Origin: Parasulfuritortus cantonensis
GTDB lineage: Bacteria > Pseudomonadota > Gammaproteobacteria > Burkholderiales > Thiobacillaceae
Reading direction: 5' to 3'
Assembly (NCBI RefSeq): GCF_004337445.1
Contig: NZ_SJZB01000013.1
Span: 62,001-126,000 of the forward strand
Length of the DNA: 64,000 nucleotides
Below the pieces are notes generated by a model. That model ran no database searches, was not told the DNA's origin, and saw only the letters and a list, made by a program, of their open reading frames with translations. A program made the translations under genes and the position numbers. This document shows, one piece after another, positions 17,316-26,747 of the stretch. How positions within the stretch are numbered: the first letter of the stretch is position 1; every line of letters begins with the position of its first letter.

Positions 17316-17588
17316 TCAGGCGGTTGGCCGACGTTCGAAGGCGGTGAAACTGCCGCTGCCGTCGGATATCGCCGCGTTTGTCACCGAGGCCGCCGGCGGA
17401 CCGCGCCGGGCCCAGGCGATGAGCGCGGCGACGGCGGCCTCGTCGCCCTGGACCGTCGCTTCCACGCTGCCGTCGCGGCAGTTGCGCACCCAGCCGGCGA
17501 CGCCCAGGCGATCGGCTTCGGCGCGCATGGAATCGCGGTACCACACCCCCTGCACCTTGCCGGATATCACCAGGTGCCGGGTGATCAC
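17316..17588 (-). CDS. acyP: Acylphosphatase
   Basis: A 90-residue acylphosphatase, which hydrolyses carboxyl-phosphate bonds. The catalytic loop is present (ISGKVQGVWYRDSMRAEADR, with the essential Arg in VQGVWYR), as is the conserved Asn region (GWVRNCRDGSVEA). The start is GTG 17588; the GTG overlaps a TGA in the frame of the preceding methyltransferase (GTGA at 17585-17588), a typical stop-start coupling. This supports co-transcription with the upstream gene and also bears on the frameshift described there. Confidence 0.93.
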   Translation of the reverse strand: MITRHLVISGKVQGVWYRDSMRAEADRLGVAGWVRNCRDGSVEATVQGDEAAVAALIAWARRGPPAASVTNAAISDGSGSFTAFERRPTA

Positions 17589-18864
17589 GCCTTGTCCCCC
17601 AGACGGCGTGGATGGGGTCCGACCAGGGCGTCTGGGCCGCGTAGCGGTCGTCCTCGGGGCGGATCAGACCGGTCAGGGAGAAGGTATTCAGGCCGGTCCA
17701 GCCACCGTCGCGCAGGAAGTATTCGAGTACCAGTCCGCTCCGTTCGAACGGGTGCGCGTCGATCCAGACGCGGATCGCCTTGGGCGGGAAATAGCGGTTC
17801 GAGAACACCAGGGCGAAGCGGCCGCCCGGCTTGAGGACCCGGCGAACATCGGCGAACACCTCGAACGGCCGTACCAGGTATTCCACCGATACCGTGCAGA
17901 CCACGGCGTCGAAATGGGCGTCCGGGTAGGGCAGGCATGGGTCGGCGTTGAGGTCGTGCAGCGTGCGGTCGGCCAGGGCCGGGTTGGCGTCGAGTTCCTC
18001 GCGGTTCATGCCGAGGCCGGCGACCGTGCCGGGCTGGGCCAGTTCGAGGTGCGACTTCCAGCCGCTCATGAGGTCGAGCACGCGGGCGCCGGGTGCCAGC
18101 AGGCGGGCATAGAGCTTCTCGACCTGGCGGGTGGCGGTGCGGTCCAGGTGGTCGACCAGGCGCGCGCCGCGGTAGAACTCGCCGTCGGGCTCCTCGCGGC
18201 CGCGCGCGAAGGCGTCGGCGGCGAAGAAGTCGGTCGGCCGGTCGTGCCAGCGCACCTGCATGCCGGGCCCCTTGCCGGCGATCAGGTCGGGGACGTCCTG
18301 GGCGGTGCCGCCGCGCTGCGCCCCGGCCTGCCAGGCCTTGAGGATGCGCGCGCTGACGGTGAGCGGCCGGTCGGCCAACGGATGGTTGAGGTCGGCGACC
18401 AGCGTGTCTTCCGCCAGGTCGGCGATCCGGAACGGCGTGATGTCGTCGGAGGTGATGTCGCGCACGCCAGCGATCAGGCCCTTGGGATAGAAGCGGCCGG
18501 CGCGCGGTTCGACGGCGCGGCCGTCGATCTCGCGGCGCTCGAAGCGGCGGGCGTCGACGCTGGGGCACAGGGCGGCCTCGTAACCGGGCACCAACTGGCC
18601 GGGCGCGAATTCGACCGTCCGGCTGGCACCGACCGCCTGGTCGGTGACGGCGGCCGCCAGTTCGGGCGGGAACCAGTCGCGCCACAGGTTGAGTTGGCTG
18701 GCGACGTAAAGGTCGTTGTGGTTGGCGTGTTCGGATTGCCAGCGCAGGGCAAATTCGATGGCGGCGAAGTCGCGGCCGGTGGTGTGGTCGAGGGGCGCGC
18801 GCCCGGCGGTACCGCTGGCCGCGGCTTCCTCAAGCGAGTAGAACTCGTCGGCAAACAGATTCAT
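17585..18864 (-). pseudogene. SAM-dependent methyltransferase with apparent 1-base frameshift near its 3' end
   Basis: From ATG 18864 the frame encodes a methyltransferase-domain protein. An N-terminal domain of about 240 residues is followed by a core with RVLDLMSGWKSHL, FDAVVCTVSVEYLVRPFEV and VLKPGGRFALVFSNRYFPP, and ends near SDPIHAVWG. In the given sequence the frame then misses its stop and runs on for about 780 bases, across acyP and antisense to the metalloprotease gene. One extra G in the run of five (17596-17600) would instead give VWGDKA and a TGA at 17585, exactly overlapping the acyP GTG. I therefore infer a sequencing indel or a very recent mutation. Substrate unknown; the gene may be intact in the organism. 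Confidence 0.75.
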
Positions 18865-18931
18865 GGGGGAAACGATCAGGCAGTCGATGCCCGATTCTCG
18901 CTCTCGCCCGGCGCGTCGACAAGCCGCCCGG

Positions 18932-18961
18932 TTGCCGGTCCGGCACCCGAGCCACTATGCT
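18932..18961 (+). promoter_or_regulatory. Putative sigma70-type promoter for the TMEM175-like gene
   Basis: TTGCCG (18932-18937) and TATGCT (18956-18961) are separated by 18 bases and lie 30 bases before the ATG at 18992. Both hexamers match the consensus at four of six positions. A strong GGAGGA ribosome binding site follows. This is a pattern match only. Confidence 0.4.
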
Positions 18962-18991
18962 GGGGCGGTTCCACGCGAGGAGGAAACGGGT

Positions 18992-19573
18992 ATGGGGAAG
19001 AACCGCCTGGAGGCGTTCAGCGACGGTGTACTGGCGATCATCATCACGATCATGGTGCTGGAGATGAAGGTGCCGCACGGGGAGGACCTGGCGACCCTGA
19101 CGCCGCTCGTCCCCGTGTTCCTGAGCTACGTTTTGAGCTTCGTCTACATCGGCATCTACTGGAACAACCACCACCACATGCTGCATGCCACCGACCGGGT
19201 GAGCGGTGCCATCCTGTGGGCCAACCTGCACCTGCTGTTCTGGCTGTCGCTGTTCCCGTTCGTGACCGGCTGGATGGGCGAGAACCACTTCGCGCCCTTG
19301 CCGGTGGCGCTCTACGGGGCGGTGCTGCTGCTGGCCTCGCTGGCCTACTGGCTGCTGCAGAGGACGATCGTCGCCGACCAGGGCGACGGCTCGCTGCTCG
19401 CCCGGGCGATCGGCAACGACGCCAAAGGCAAGCTGTCGCCGCTGCTGTACGCCTCGGCGATCCCGCTCGCCTTCGTCTCGACCGGGCTGGCCCAGGTCCT
19501 TTACGTCGGCGTGGCGTTGATGTGGCTGGTGCCCGACCGCCGCATCGAACGGGTGCTCGGCCGGGGCGAATGA
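18992..19573 (+). CDS. TMEM175-family (DUF1211) integral membrane protein
   Basis: A 193-residue membrane protein with the TMEM175 signature in the first helix (RLEAFSDGVLAIIITIM) and about six membrane segments. Bacterial TMEM175 proteins are potassium-leak channels; potassium conduction here is inferred from family membership. The ATG at 18992 is chosen for the strong GAGGAGG site a few bases upstream and because the family motif starts within five residues. It stands alone on the plus strand between minus-strand genes, so it is probably monocistronic. Confidence 0.88.
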   Translation: MGKNRLEAFSDGVLAIIITIMVLEMKVPHGEDLATLTPLVPVFLSYVLSFVYIGIYWNNHHHMLHATDRVSGAILWANLHLLFWLSLFPFVTGWMGENHFAPLPVALYGAVLLLASLAYWLLQRTIVADQGDGSLLARAIGNDAKGKLSPLLYASAIPLAFVSTGLAQVLYVGVALMWLVPDRRIERVLGRGE

Positions 19574-19593
19574 CCCGGATCGGCCGGTCCGGG

Positions 19594-20073
19594 TCAGTAG
19601 CGGCCGTGCTGATGGGTGATGTAGTTGTTCATCTCGACCTGCTGCTGGTTCATGCGCCGCAGGGTGTTGTGGACGCCGCGGATGATGGCGCGCATGACCC
19701 GGAACACCATGTGCGGGTTGCTGTCCAGCAGGGGATCGAAACGCTCGCGGGTCATGCTGAACACGGCCGTCGGGCCGAGGGCGCGCAGGGTCGCGGTATG
19801 TTCCAGGCCGTCGATGAAGCCGAGTTCGCCGGCCAGTTCGCCATGGCGCAACACGTGCAGGGTGACCCAGTCGCCGCCGGCGGCCGGACGCGTCACGGCG
19901 AGGTTGCCGGCGATGACGATGTGCAGGCTGTTGTCGACCTCGCCTTCCTTGATCAGGACCTCGCCGTCCTTCATCTCCCGGACCGTGCCGAGCTCGGTGA
20001 ACAGCTCGCATTCCTCTTCACTCAGGTCCTTGCCGAGTACCGAACCCAGGATGATGCATTGGTTGTTGCTCAT
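19594..20073 (-). CDS. Cyclic nucleotide-binding domain protein
   Basis: A 159-residue protein consisting of a single cNMP-binding beta-barrel of the CRP type (GEVLIKEGEVDNSLHIVIAG, then GELAGELGFIDGLEHTATLR in the phosphate-binding cassette position) and a C-terminal helical tail. It lacks a helix-turn-helix, so it is not itself a CRP-like transcription factor. It begins 40 bases after metG ends and is on the same strand, so the two may be co-transcribed. The ligand and the partner it controls cannot be told from sequence. Confidence 0.87.
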   Translation of the reverse strand: MSNNQCIILGSVLGKDLSEEECELFTELGTVREMKDGEVLIKEGEVDNSLHIVIAGNLAVTRPAAGGDWVTLHVLRHGELAGELGFIDGLEHTATLRALGPTAVFSMTRERFDPLLDSNPHMVFRVMRAIIRGVHNTLRRMNQQQVEMNNYITHQHGRY

Positions 20074-20113
20074 ATTCCTTTCCCTTCTGCGTTGTCGGAA
20101 CGCTCCGGCCGGA

Positions 20114-22186
20114 TTATTTCACCCGCATGCCGGGCTGGGCGCCGGCGTCGGGCGACAGGATGAACAGGCCCGGGGCGTCGCCGGAGGCAGCCAGGACCAT
20201 GCCTTCGCTCATGCCGAACTTCATCTTGCGCGGCGCCAGGTTGGCGACCATGACGGTCAGGCGGCCGACCAGGCTCTCCGGCGCGTAGGCTGACTTGATG
20301 CCGGCGAACACCTGCCTGGGCTTGGCCTCGCCGATGTCCAGTTCCAGGCGCAGCAGCTTGTCGGCGCCGTCGACGTGGCTGGCCGAGACGATGCGGGCGA
20401 TGCGCAGGTCGACCTTGGCGAAGTCGTCGATGCCGATGTAGTGGGCGTCGGCCGCCTTGGCGTCGTCGCTCTGGGCAGCGTGCTGCTGGTGTTCGGCGTG
20501 GCGTGCCGGGGCCGGTTCCGGGGTGGGGGCCAGGCTTTGCTTGTTGGCCTCGACCATGGCCTCGACCTGTTTGGCGTCGACCCGGGTCATCAGGTGCTTG
20601 TATTCGTTGATGGCGTGGCCGGCCGGCAGCGCGGCCCAGCTGCCGCCCCAGGCCAGTGCCGGCACGTTGAGGAAGGCTTCGACCTGTGCGGCCAGCATGG
20701 GCAGGACCGGCTTCAGGTACAGGGTCAGGTCGCGGAACAGGGTCAGCGCGGTCGAGCAGACCTGGTGCAATTCGGCCTCCCGGCCCTCCTGCTTGGCCAT
20801 CTCCCAGGGCTTCCGGTCGGCGATGTACAGGTTGGCGACGTCGGCCAGGCGCATGATCTCGCGCAGGGCACGGCCGTAGTCCCGGGTCTCGTAGCTCTGG
20901 GCGATCTCGCCGGCCTCGAAGGCGGCCTGAAATTCGGCCGTGGCGGCCGCATCGACCGGTCCCAGCCGGCCGGCGAACTTCTTGGTGATGAAGCCGGCGC
21001 AGCGGCTGGCGATGTTGACGTACTTGCCCACCAGGTCGGCGTTCACCCGGGCGGTGAAGTCCTCCAGGTTGAGGTCGATGTCTTCCATGGAGCCGTTCAG
21101 CTTGGCGGCGTAGTAGTAGCGCAGCCATTCCGGGTTGAGATGCTGGAGGTAGCTCTCGGCGGTGATGAAGGTGCCGCGCGACTTCGACATCTTGCTGCCG
21201 TTGACGGTCAGGAAGCCGTGGCAGAACACGCCGGTGGGGGTGCGGAAGCCGGCGTGGTGCAGCTCGGCGGGCCAGAACAGGGCGTGGAAATAGAGGATGT
21301 CCTTGCCGATGAAATGATAGACCTCGGCCTCGGAGTCGGGCCGCCAGAATTCGCCGAACTCCATGCCATTCCTGTCGCACAGGTTCTGGAAGCTGCCCAT
21401 GTAGCCGATCGGGGCGTCCAGCCAGACGTAGTAGTACTTGCCGGGGGCGCCGGGGATCTCGAAGCCGAAGTAGGGCGCGTCGCGCGAGATGTCCCAGTCG
21501 GACAGGCCGCCCGACAGCCACTCGTTGAGCTTGTTGCCGGCCTCGGCCTGGACGTGCGGCGGCACGATCCAGCCCTGCAGGAAGTCGGCGCAGCGCGGGT
21601 CGGAAAGCTTGAAGAAGTAGTGGTCCGAGGTCTTCCTGACCGGCTTGGCGCCGGATACGGCGGAATAGGGGTCGATCAGCTCGGTGGGCTGGTAGGTGGC
21701 GCCGCAGGCCTCGCAGTTGTCGCCGTACTGGTCCTTGGCGTGGCACTTCGGACACTCACCCTTGATGAAGCGGTCGGGCAGGAACATCGCCTTTTCGGGG
21801 TCGTAGAACTGCTCGATGGCACGGACCTCGATCAGGCCGGCCTCCTTCAGACGGGTATAGATGGTGTCGGCGTAGTGGCGGGTTTCCGGGCTGTTGGTGG
21901 AGTAGTAGTTGTCGAAGGCGACGTGGAAACCGTCGAAGTCGCGCTTGTGCTCGTGCCAGACCCGGTCGATCAGCTGTTCCGGGCTGATGCCCTCCTTCTC
22001 GGCGCGCAGCATGATCGGCGTGCCGTGGGTGTCGTCGGCGCAGCAGTAGTAGCACTCGTTGCCGTGCATCTTCTGGAAGCGCACCCAGATGTCGGTCTGG
22101 ATGTATTCGACCAGGTGACCGAGGTGGATGCTGCCGTTGGCGTAGGGAAGGGCGGAGGTGACGAGGATCTTGCGCGGGCTGGACAT
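20114..22186 (-). CDS. metG: Methionyl-tRNA synthetase
   Basis: A 690-residue MetRS that charges tRNA-Met. The HIGH-type motif occurs early ([12 protein letters not shown]). The zinc knuckle uses C146, C149, C159 and C162, and KMSKS lies near residue 333 ([12 protein letters not shown]). The anticodon-binding helical domain follows. The last 100 residues form the Trbp111-like tRNA-binding dimer domain ([29 protein letters not shown]). Length and domain order are those of the long proteobacterial form. A TACAAT -10-like element lies about 30 bases upstream of the ATG. Confidence 0.97.
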   Translation of the reverse strand: MSSPRKILVTSALPYANGSIHLGHLVEYIQTDIWVRFQKMHGNECYYCCADDTHGTPIMLRAEKEGISPEQLIDRVWHEHKRDFDGFHVAFDNYYSTNSPETRHYADTIYTRLKEAGLIEVRAIEQFYDPEKAMFLPDRFIKGECPKCHAKDQYGDNCEACGATYQPTELIDPYSAVSGAKPVRKTSDHYFFKLSDPRCADFLQGWIVPPHVQAEAGNKLNEWLSGGLSDWDISRDAPYFGFEIPGAPGKYYYVWLDAPIGYMGSFQNLCDRNGMEFGEFWRPDSEAEVYHFIGKDILYFHALFWPAELHHAGFRTPTGVFCHGFLTVNGSKMSKSRGTFITAESYLQHLNPEWLRYYYAAKLNGSMEDIDLNLEDFTARVNADLVGKYVNIASRCAGFITKKFAGRLGPVDAAATAEFQAAFEAGEIAQSYETRDYGRALREIMRLADVANLYIADRKPWEMAKQEGREAELHQVCSTALTLFRDLTLYLKPVLPMLAAQVEAFLNVPALAWGGSWAALPAGHAINEYKHLMTRVDAKQVEAMVEANKQSLAPTPEPAPARHAEHQQHAAQSDDAKAADAHYIGIDDFAKVDLRIARIVSASHVDGADKLLRLELDIGEAKPRQVFAGIKSAYAPESLVGRLTVMVANLAPRKMKFGMSEGMVLAASGDAPGLFILSPDAGAQPGMRVK

Positions 22187-22214
22187 GATGTTGGGTGGCT
22201 ACGTAACACTCGGC

Positions 22215-22220
22215 ATTGTA
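22215..22220 (-). promoter_or_regulatory. -10-like element upstream of metG
   Basis: On the minus strand TACAAT lies 28 bases before the metG ATG, five of six matching the sigma70 -10 consensus. I see no convincing -35 hexamer at 16-18 bases upstream, so this is only a candidate promoter. Confidence 0.35.
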
Positions 22221-22390
22221 GGGGATGGCGGGCCCGGTTGCTGTGCCGGCGACCGGGCCCGGCGGGATTTTGCACCCCGGGGACAATTCGCAGGAAATGA
22301 AAATTTCGATACTAGAATCAAATCAGGTCCGCCGCCGGCGCGGGTGATCCGCCTGGCGGCGGGCACAACGCCACCAGCGAGGAGCCTGCC

Positions 22391-23224
22391 ATGAAGATCG
22401 TTAACCATCGCCTTGTCGGCGACGACGGCAATCCGGTCGCCTATGTCGCCAGTCCCAACCGGGGCGTGGAGATGACCCCGGAATATCTGATCATGCACTA
22501 CACCAGCGGCAGTACCGCGGAGGGTGCGATCGCCTGGCTGTGCAACCCGGCCGCCAAGGCGTCCGCCCACCTGGTCATCGGGCGCGACGGTGTGGCGACC
22601 CAACTGGTCCCGTTCAATCGGGTGGCCTGGCACGCCGGGCAATCGCAATGGGCGGGCCGCAGCGGCCTGAACGGGTTTTCGATCGGCATCGAACTGGACA
22701 ATGCCGGCCATCTGGAAAGGGCCGGCGGGCGCTGGGTCTCGGCCGCCAGCAAGCGGGTGTACGCGGACGACGACGTCCTGGTGGCCAACCACAAGCAGGA
22801 CCAGCCGGGTACGCCGCCGTCGGGGTGGCACGAGTACAGCGAGGCGCAGATGGCGGTCGCCTTCGAAGTCGGGCTGGCCCTGGTGGCCAAGTACGGTCTG
22901 CGCGACGTGCTCGGCCACGAGGACATCGCGCCCAGGCGCAAGTCCGACCCGGGGCCGGCCTTCCCGATGGCGAGCTTCCGCGCCCGTCTGATGGGCCGCG
23001 CCGACAGTGCCCTGGACGTGTACGAGACCAGCGTGGCGCTCAACGTTCGGGCCGGCCCGGGCACCGAGTACATGGTGTTGGAGGGGAGTCCGTTGCCGGT
23101 GGCGGCCAGGGTCGCGTTGCTGGAACGGCAGGGCGTCTGGTGGCGCGTCGACGTCCTCGACACGGTCGCCGGAGTCATGGACATGGTCGGCTGGTGCCAC
23201 AGCCGTTACCTGGTCAAGGTTTGA
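22391..23224 (+). CDS. N-acetylmuramoyl-L-alanine amidase (Amidase_2) with SH3-like tail
   Basis: A 277-residue protein. The amidase_2 domain (about residues 25-190) carries the expected zinc ligands in IMHYTSGST, ASAHLVIGRDG and the HEDIAPRRKSDPG segment. The last 70 residues resemble a bacterial SH3 domain (VALNVRAGPGTEYMVL). It should cleave the bond between MurNAc and the stem peptide. There is no signal peptide, unusual for a peptidoglycan hydrolase unless it is released by lysis or secreted otherwise. Start ATG 22391 has GAGGAG at the right spacing. Confidence 0.9.
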   Translation: MKIVNHRLVGDDGNPVAYVASPNRGVEMTPEYLIMHYTSGSTAEGAIAWLCNPAAKASAHLVIGRDGVATQLVPFNRVAWHAGQSQWAGRSGLNGFSIGIELDNAGHLERAGGRWVSAASKRVYADDDVLVANHKQDQPGTPPSGWHEYSEAQMAVAFEVGLALVAKYGLRDVLGHEDIAPRRKSDPGPAFPMASFRARLMGRADSALDVYETSVALNVRAGPGTEYMVLEGSPLPVAARVALLERQGVWWRVDVLDTVAGVMDMVGWCHSRYLVKV

Positions 23225-23279
23225 ACAGGGCATGGCTATAGTGCGTGGGTAGAGGGGGATCACCGAAAGGAGCGTTTCC

Positions 23280-23705
23280 ATGCACATGCGTTACACGCTA
23301 TTGGCCGCCGCGGCCCTCGCCATGCTCGCGGCCTCCGGCGCGCTCGCCGACACGCCGTCACAGGCGCCGGCCCAGTCACCTGTCCAGGCTCAACCCTTGC
23401 CGTACGGCTACATGAACCCGTTCGACCCGAACTGGTGGCTGGCCACCTTGAACAACATGATGCGCCTGTACAGCGTGCCGATGACGCCGCCCGCCGGCAG
23501 CCCGGCGGCGCCCGCGCCGGTCGTGCCGTTCTTCCCGTTCTACGTCCCGGCCGTCGCCGCGCCGGCCACGCCCGCCCAGGACAGTGGCGCCTACGTGGCG
23601 ACCGAGACCCCGTACGGGACGATCTACACCTTCAACTATGCCGACCCGAGCGCCTGGAGCAATATCTTCGCGCAGCCCTACGGAGCGCCCGGGACGGGCC
23701 GCTGA
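23280..23705 (+). CDS. Small secreted hypothetical protein
   Basis: A 141-residue protein with a clear Sec signal peptide (RYTLLAAAALAMLAASGALA, cleavage probably after ALA near residue 23). The mature part is rich in Pro, Ala and Gln with aromatic patches (MNPFDPNWWLATLNN and YGTIYTFNYADPSAWSN). No known domain is recognised. AAGGAG lies seven bases before the ATG. It follows the amidase by 55 bases and may be in the same transcript. Expected in the periplasm or cell surface; role unknown. Confidence 0.8.
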   Translation: MHMRYTLLAAAALAMLAASGALADTPSQAPAQSPVQAQPLPYGYMNPFDPNWWLATLNNMMRLYSVPMTPPAGSPAAPAPVVPFFPFYVPAVAAPATPAQDSGAYVATETPYGTIYTFNYADPSAWSNIFAQPYGAPGTGR

Positions 23706-23810
23706 CGGGTACCGCCGCCGCGCCCGCGCCGGGTGGCGCGGGCCGGCCCGGCCGACTGTCGGCCCGGGCGATTAGCCGTTAAGCTTGCCGTCCTCATCAG
23801 CGCGAGGACG

Positions 23811-25145
23811 TTGCCTTTGTCATCGAGAACCCTGCAGCCGGGTGTCGGCAAGGTCGAGGCCTGGGCCTGGGCGATGTTCGACTTCGCCAATTCCGGCTAC
23901 ACGACGGTGGTCATCACCGCCGTCTACAACGCCTACTTCGTCGCCGCCATCGCCGGCAACGCCGATTGGGCCAGCCTGGCCTGGACCCTGGCATTGGCCG
24001 TCTCCTACGCCCTGATCATGGTCAGCGCCCCCGGCCTGGGTGCCTGGGCGGACCGCAACCTGGCCAAGAAACGGCTGCTCGCCGCCAGCGTCGCCGGCTG
24101 CGTACTCACGACCGCGGCGCTCGGGCTGGCCGGACCGGGTGACCTCTGGCTGGCCGCGACGCTGGTGGTGGCGAGCAATTTCTTCTTCGGTACCGGCGAG
24201 AACCTGATCGCCGCCTTCCTGCCGGAACTGGCGCGCGGTCGCGGCCTGGGCCGCCTGTCGGGCTGGGGCTGGGGCCTCGGTTACCTGGGCGGCATGCTGA
24301 CCCTGGGCCTGTGCCTCGCCTACATCGGCCATGCCCAGGGCCGCGGCCTGGGGGCCGAGACCTTCGTGCCGGCCAGTTTGCTGATCACCGCGGGTGTGTT
24401 CCTGCTGGCCAGCCTGCCCACCTTCCTGTTTCTCCGGGAACGCGGCCAGGTCGGGAACGGCCCCGGGACAGCCGGCGGCCCGGGCGTAGCCGGCGCCTAC
24501 CGGCAGCTCTGGCGTTCGCTCGGCGCCAGCCGGCGCTTTCCGGACCTGGCGCGCTTTCTGGTCTGCATCGTCTTCTACCAGGCCGGCGTGCAGGCCGTGA
24601 TCGCCCTGGCCGCCGTGTATGCCCAGCAGGCGATGCATTTCGACACCCGGGAGACGGTGGTGCTGATCCTGGTGGTCAATGTCGCCGCGGCCTTCGGGGC
24701 TCTGGCCTTCGGGCACGTCCAGGACCGCATCGGGCACCGCCGGGCCATCGCGATCACCCTGGTCGGCTGGCTGGTCACGGTGGTCCTGGCCTGGCTGGCC
24801 AGCGACGCGCCGAAGTTCTGGCTGGCGGCCAACGTGGCCGGGCTGTGCCTGGGCGCCTCGCAATCCGCGGGACGGGCGCTGGTCGGCTACCTGAGCCCGC
24901 CGGCACGCCGGGCCGAGTTCTTCGGCCTGTGGGGCCTGGCGGTCAAGCTGTCCGCGATCCTCGGGCCGGTGACCTACGGCCTGGCCGTCTGGCTGTCGGG
25001 TGGCGACCATCGCCTGGCCATGCTGTCGCTGGCCGGCTATTTCCTGGTCGGGCTGGCCATATTGGTTTTCGTCGACCCGCGTCGCGGCCGCCGGCTGGCG
25101 CTCAGCGACCGGCCTCGACGGCCCGCGCGGCCCGTTCCGACATGA
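23811..25145 (+). CDS. MFS transporter, UMF1/Atg22-like
   Basis: A membrane transporter of about 444 residues with 12 predicted helices. The N-terminal family motif is WAWAMFDFANSGYTTVVITAVYN-like (visible from residue about 18), and the loop after helix 2 reads APGLGAWADRNLAKK, as in the UMF1/Atg22-like branch of the major facilitator superfamily. The family motif needs residues upstream of the first ATG (23874), so I infer TTG 23811, four bases after GAGG; TTG 23817 is also possible. Substrate unknown. The 3' end overlaps the convergent helicase gene by 44 bases. Confidence 0.85.
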   Translation: MPLSSRTLQPGVGKVEAWAWAMFDFANSGYTTVVITAVYNAYFVAAIAGNADWASLAWTLALAVSYALIMVSAPGLGAWADRNLAKKRLLAASVAGCVLTTAALGLAGPGDLWLAATLVVASNFFFGTGENLIAAFLPELARGRGLGRLSGWGWGLGYLGGMLTLGLCLAYIGHAQGRGLGAETFVPASLLITAGVFLLASLPTFLFLRERGQVGNGPGTAGGPGVAGAYRQLWRSLGASRRFPDLARFLVCIVFYQAGVQAVIALAAVYAQQAMHFDTRETVVLILVVNVAAAFGALAFGHVQDRIGHRRAIAITLVGWLVTVVLAWLASDAPKFWLAANVAGLCLGASQSAGRALVGYLSPPARRAEFFGLWGLAVKLSAILGPVTYGLAVWLSGGDHRLAMLSLAGYFLVGLAILVFVDPRRGRRLALSDRPRRPARPVPT

Positions 25146-26733
25146 CCAGGACCAACTTCAGGGTGGCCCGGGTCATGCCGACGAACAGCTTGCGCACGGT
25201 CGCCTCGTCGAGCGTCTCGAAGTCGATCTCGGTGAACAGCACGCAGGGCGCCGAGCGGCCCTTGAAGCGGTAGACCGAGTCGACCAGCAGGTCGCCCTCG
25301 CTGTATACCGGACTGCCGAGCAGGTCGTACTTGTTGGTGAAGGCCTTGAGGCTGTGCGGGCCGAGGTGGTCGAGCGGGGTGAAGCGGGATCGCTCGCGGC
25401 CACGGAAGGTGATCAGGGCGATGTTCTCCTTGCCGAAGCCGGCACCCAGGCCACGCGTGACCGCCGTCTTGGTCCGCTCCAGCAGTTCCTCGGCGTCGGC
25501 GTAGCGGAGCACCTCGACCTCGACGCCGGAAACCGGGCTGCCGGCGGCGGCCGCCTGCTCCGGCGCTAGGAGGCCGTTCAGGTAGTCGAGGATGGCGCGC
25601 GGGGTCCGGTAATTCGTGTCGGCGCGCAAGGTCACCCAGCCGGCCCAGTCCAGACCGGGGCGGCCGTAGAGATTCTGCATCGGGTCTTCCAGCCACCAGG
25701 CGCGGCCATCCGGGCGCAGGAGGCGCAGAAGACTGGCGCGCCAGTCCGGTTCGAAGTCCTGGCCTTCGTCGACGACCAGTTCGTCGAATTGCCAATCGGG
25801 CTCGGGCCGGTAGTCGGCCAGGAATTGCTCCAGGCCGCGGAAGGCGTCGGGGCGGGCGAAGTCGGGTGCCCGGCCGGTCGCGCGCAGGATGCGGTCGCCG
25901 AGCTGGTGGTAGGTGGCCACCAGCGTGCCGGGAGGTGCCAGGAGGGCGATGTGATCGGCCAGCGGCCGGTTGTAGCAGACGTAGAGCGGGCGCCGGCCTG
26001 CCGCAACGGCATCGCGGACCACCTGGAGGGCGAGCTGCGTCTTGCCGGAACCGGCGGTGCCGGTGATGCGCAGGCGGAACGGCCGGCAGTCGATGTGGCG
26101 CGCCCAGTGGGCCAGGCCACCCGCCAGACGGGTGTAGACCTGTCGGCTCCGGCCGATGGCGGCATCGACGTCGGGCACCAGATGCAGCTCGTCGCGCAGG
26201 AAGCGGTGTACCTTGGCGGCGAGCGGTGCCGCCGCCTCATCGCCCAGGAGGGTGCGCACGACGTCGAGCAAGCGGCCGCGTTTCCCGGCATCGACGATGC
26301 GGCTGGGGTCGATGCCGGCCGTGCCGGGCGACTTGACGACGTAGTCGGGGCAATGGAGAAGCGCGTCGACCGCCGGGCCGGCGCCCTGGCAGGCCGCATT
26401 CAGCCGGCTGCGCAAGGCCTCGGTGTGCCGGGCCATGTGGACGACGAGGCGTCTGCCCCGTTCGCCGCCGGGCTTCGCCAGGCCGTCCGCGGTTTCCTCC
26501 AGCAGGCCCGTCTTCTGTTCGATCAGGAGCAGGCGGCCGGCCGGGTTGACGATGATGAAGTCGATCTCGCCGATGCAGGCATGGCCCTCCTGGACGCGCG
26601 TCCAGTGCACACCGTGATAGACCGTGTAGCTGTCCGGGAGGCCATCGGCGAGCCGTTCGAGGGTCTCGATTTCGCGCGCCGCGGCACCGACCGGCTTGAG
26701 TTCGCGCCAGCCGTCCGGGTGCACTCTGGCCAT
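25102..26733 (-). CDS. NERD-domain, UvrD-like superfamily 1 ATPase/helicase
   Basis: A 543-residue protein. The N-terminal region (about residues 15-130) fits the NERD nuclease-related domain (ACIGEIDFIIVNPAGRLLLI and EQKTG). It is followed by a superfamily 1 helicase core: Walker A GTAGSGKTQLA near residue 228, Walker B FDELVVDEGQDFEP, and a C-terminal UvrD-like half with VDSVYRFKGRSAPCVLF and FVGMTRA. Such NERD-helicases are assumed to act on nucleic acids, but their role is unknown. It is 14 bases downstream of the small basic protein gene on the same strand. No clear ribosome binding site precedes ATG 26733, so coupling to that gene is possible. Confidence 0.87.
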   Translation of the reverse strand: MARVHPDGWRELKPVGAAAREIETLERLADGLPDSYTVYHGVHWTRVQEGHACIGEIDFIIVNPAGRLLLIEQKTGLLEETADGLAKPGGERGRRLVVHMARHTEALRSRLNAACQGAGPAVDALLHCPDYVVKSPGTAGIDPSRIVDAGKRGRLLDVVRTLLGDEAAAPLAAKVHRFLRDELHLVPDVDAAIGRSRQVYTRLAGGLAHWARHIDCRPFRLRITGTAGSGKTQLALQVVRDAVAAGRRPLYVCYNRPLADHIALLAPPGTLVATYHQLGDRILRATGRAPDFARPDAFRGLEQFLADYRPEPDWQFDELVVDEGQDFEPDWRASLLRLLRPDGRAWWLEDPMQNLYGRPGLDWAGWVTLRADTNYRTPRAILDYLNGLLAPEQAAAAGSPVSGVEVEVLRYADAEELLERTKTAVTRGLGAGFGKENIALITFRGRERSRFTPLDHLGPHSLKAFTNKYDLLGSPVYSEGDLLVDSVYRFKGRSAPCVLFTEIDFETLDEATVRKLFVGMTRATLKLVLVMSERAARAVEAGR

Positions 26734-26747
26734 GGCGGAACTTGGGA

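Noticed and set aside
16804-18864. A single 686-codon frame spanning methyltransferase, acyP and the metalloprotease region
   Set aside because: Only the first part has family similarity. The rest overlaps acyP in another frame and is antisense to the SprA-type gene, and a one-base correction restores a normal stop.
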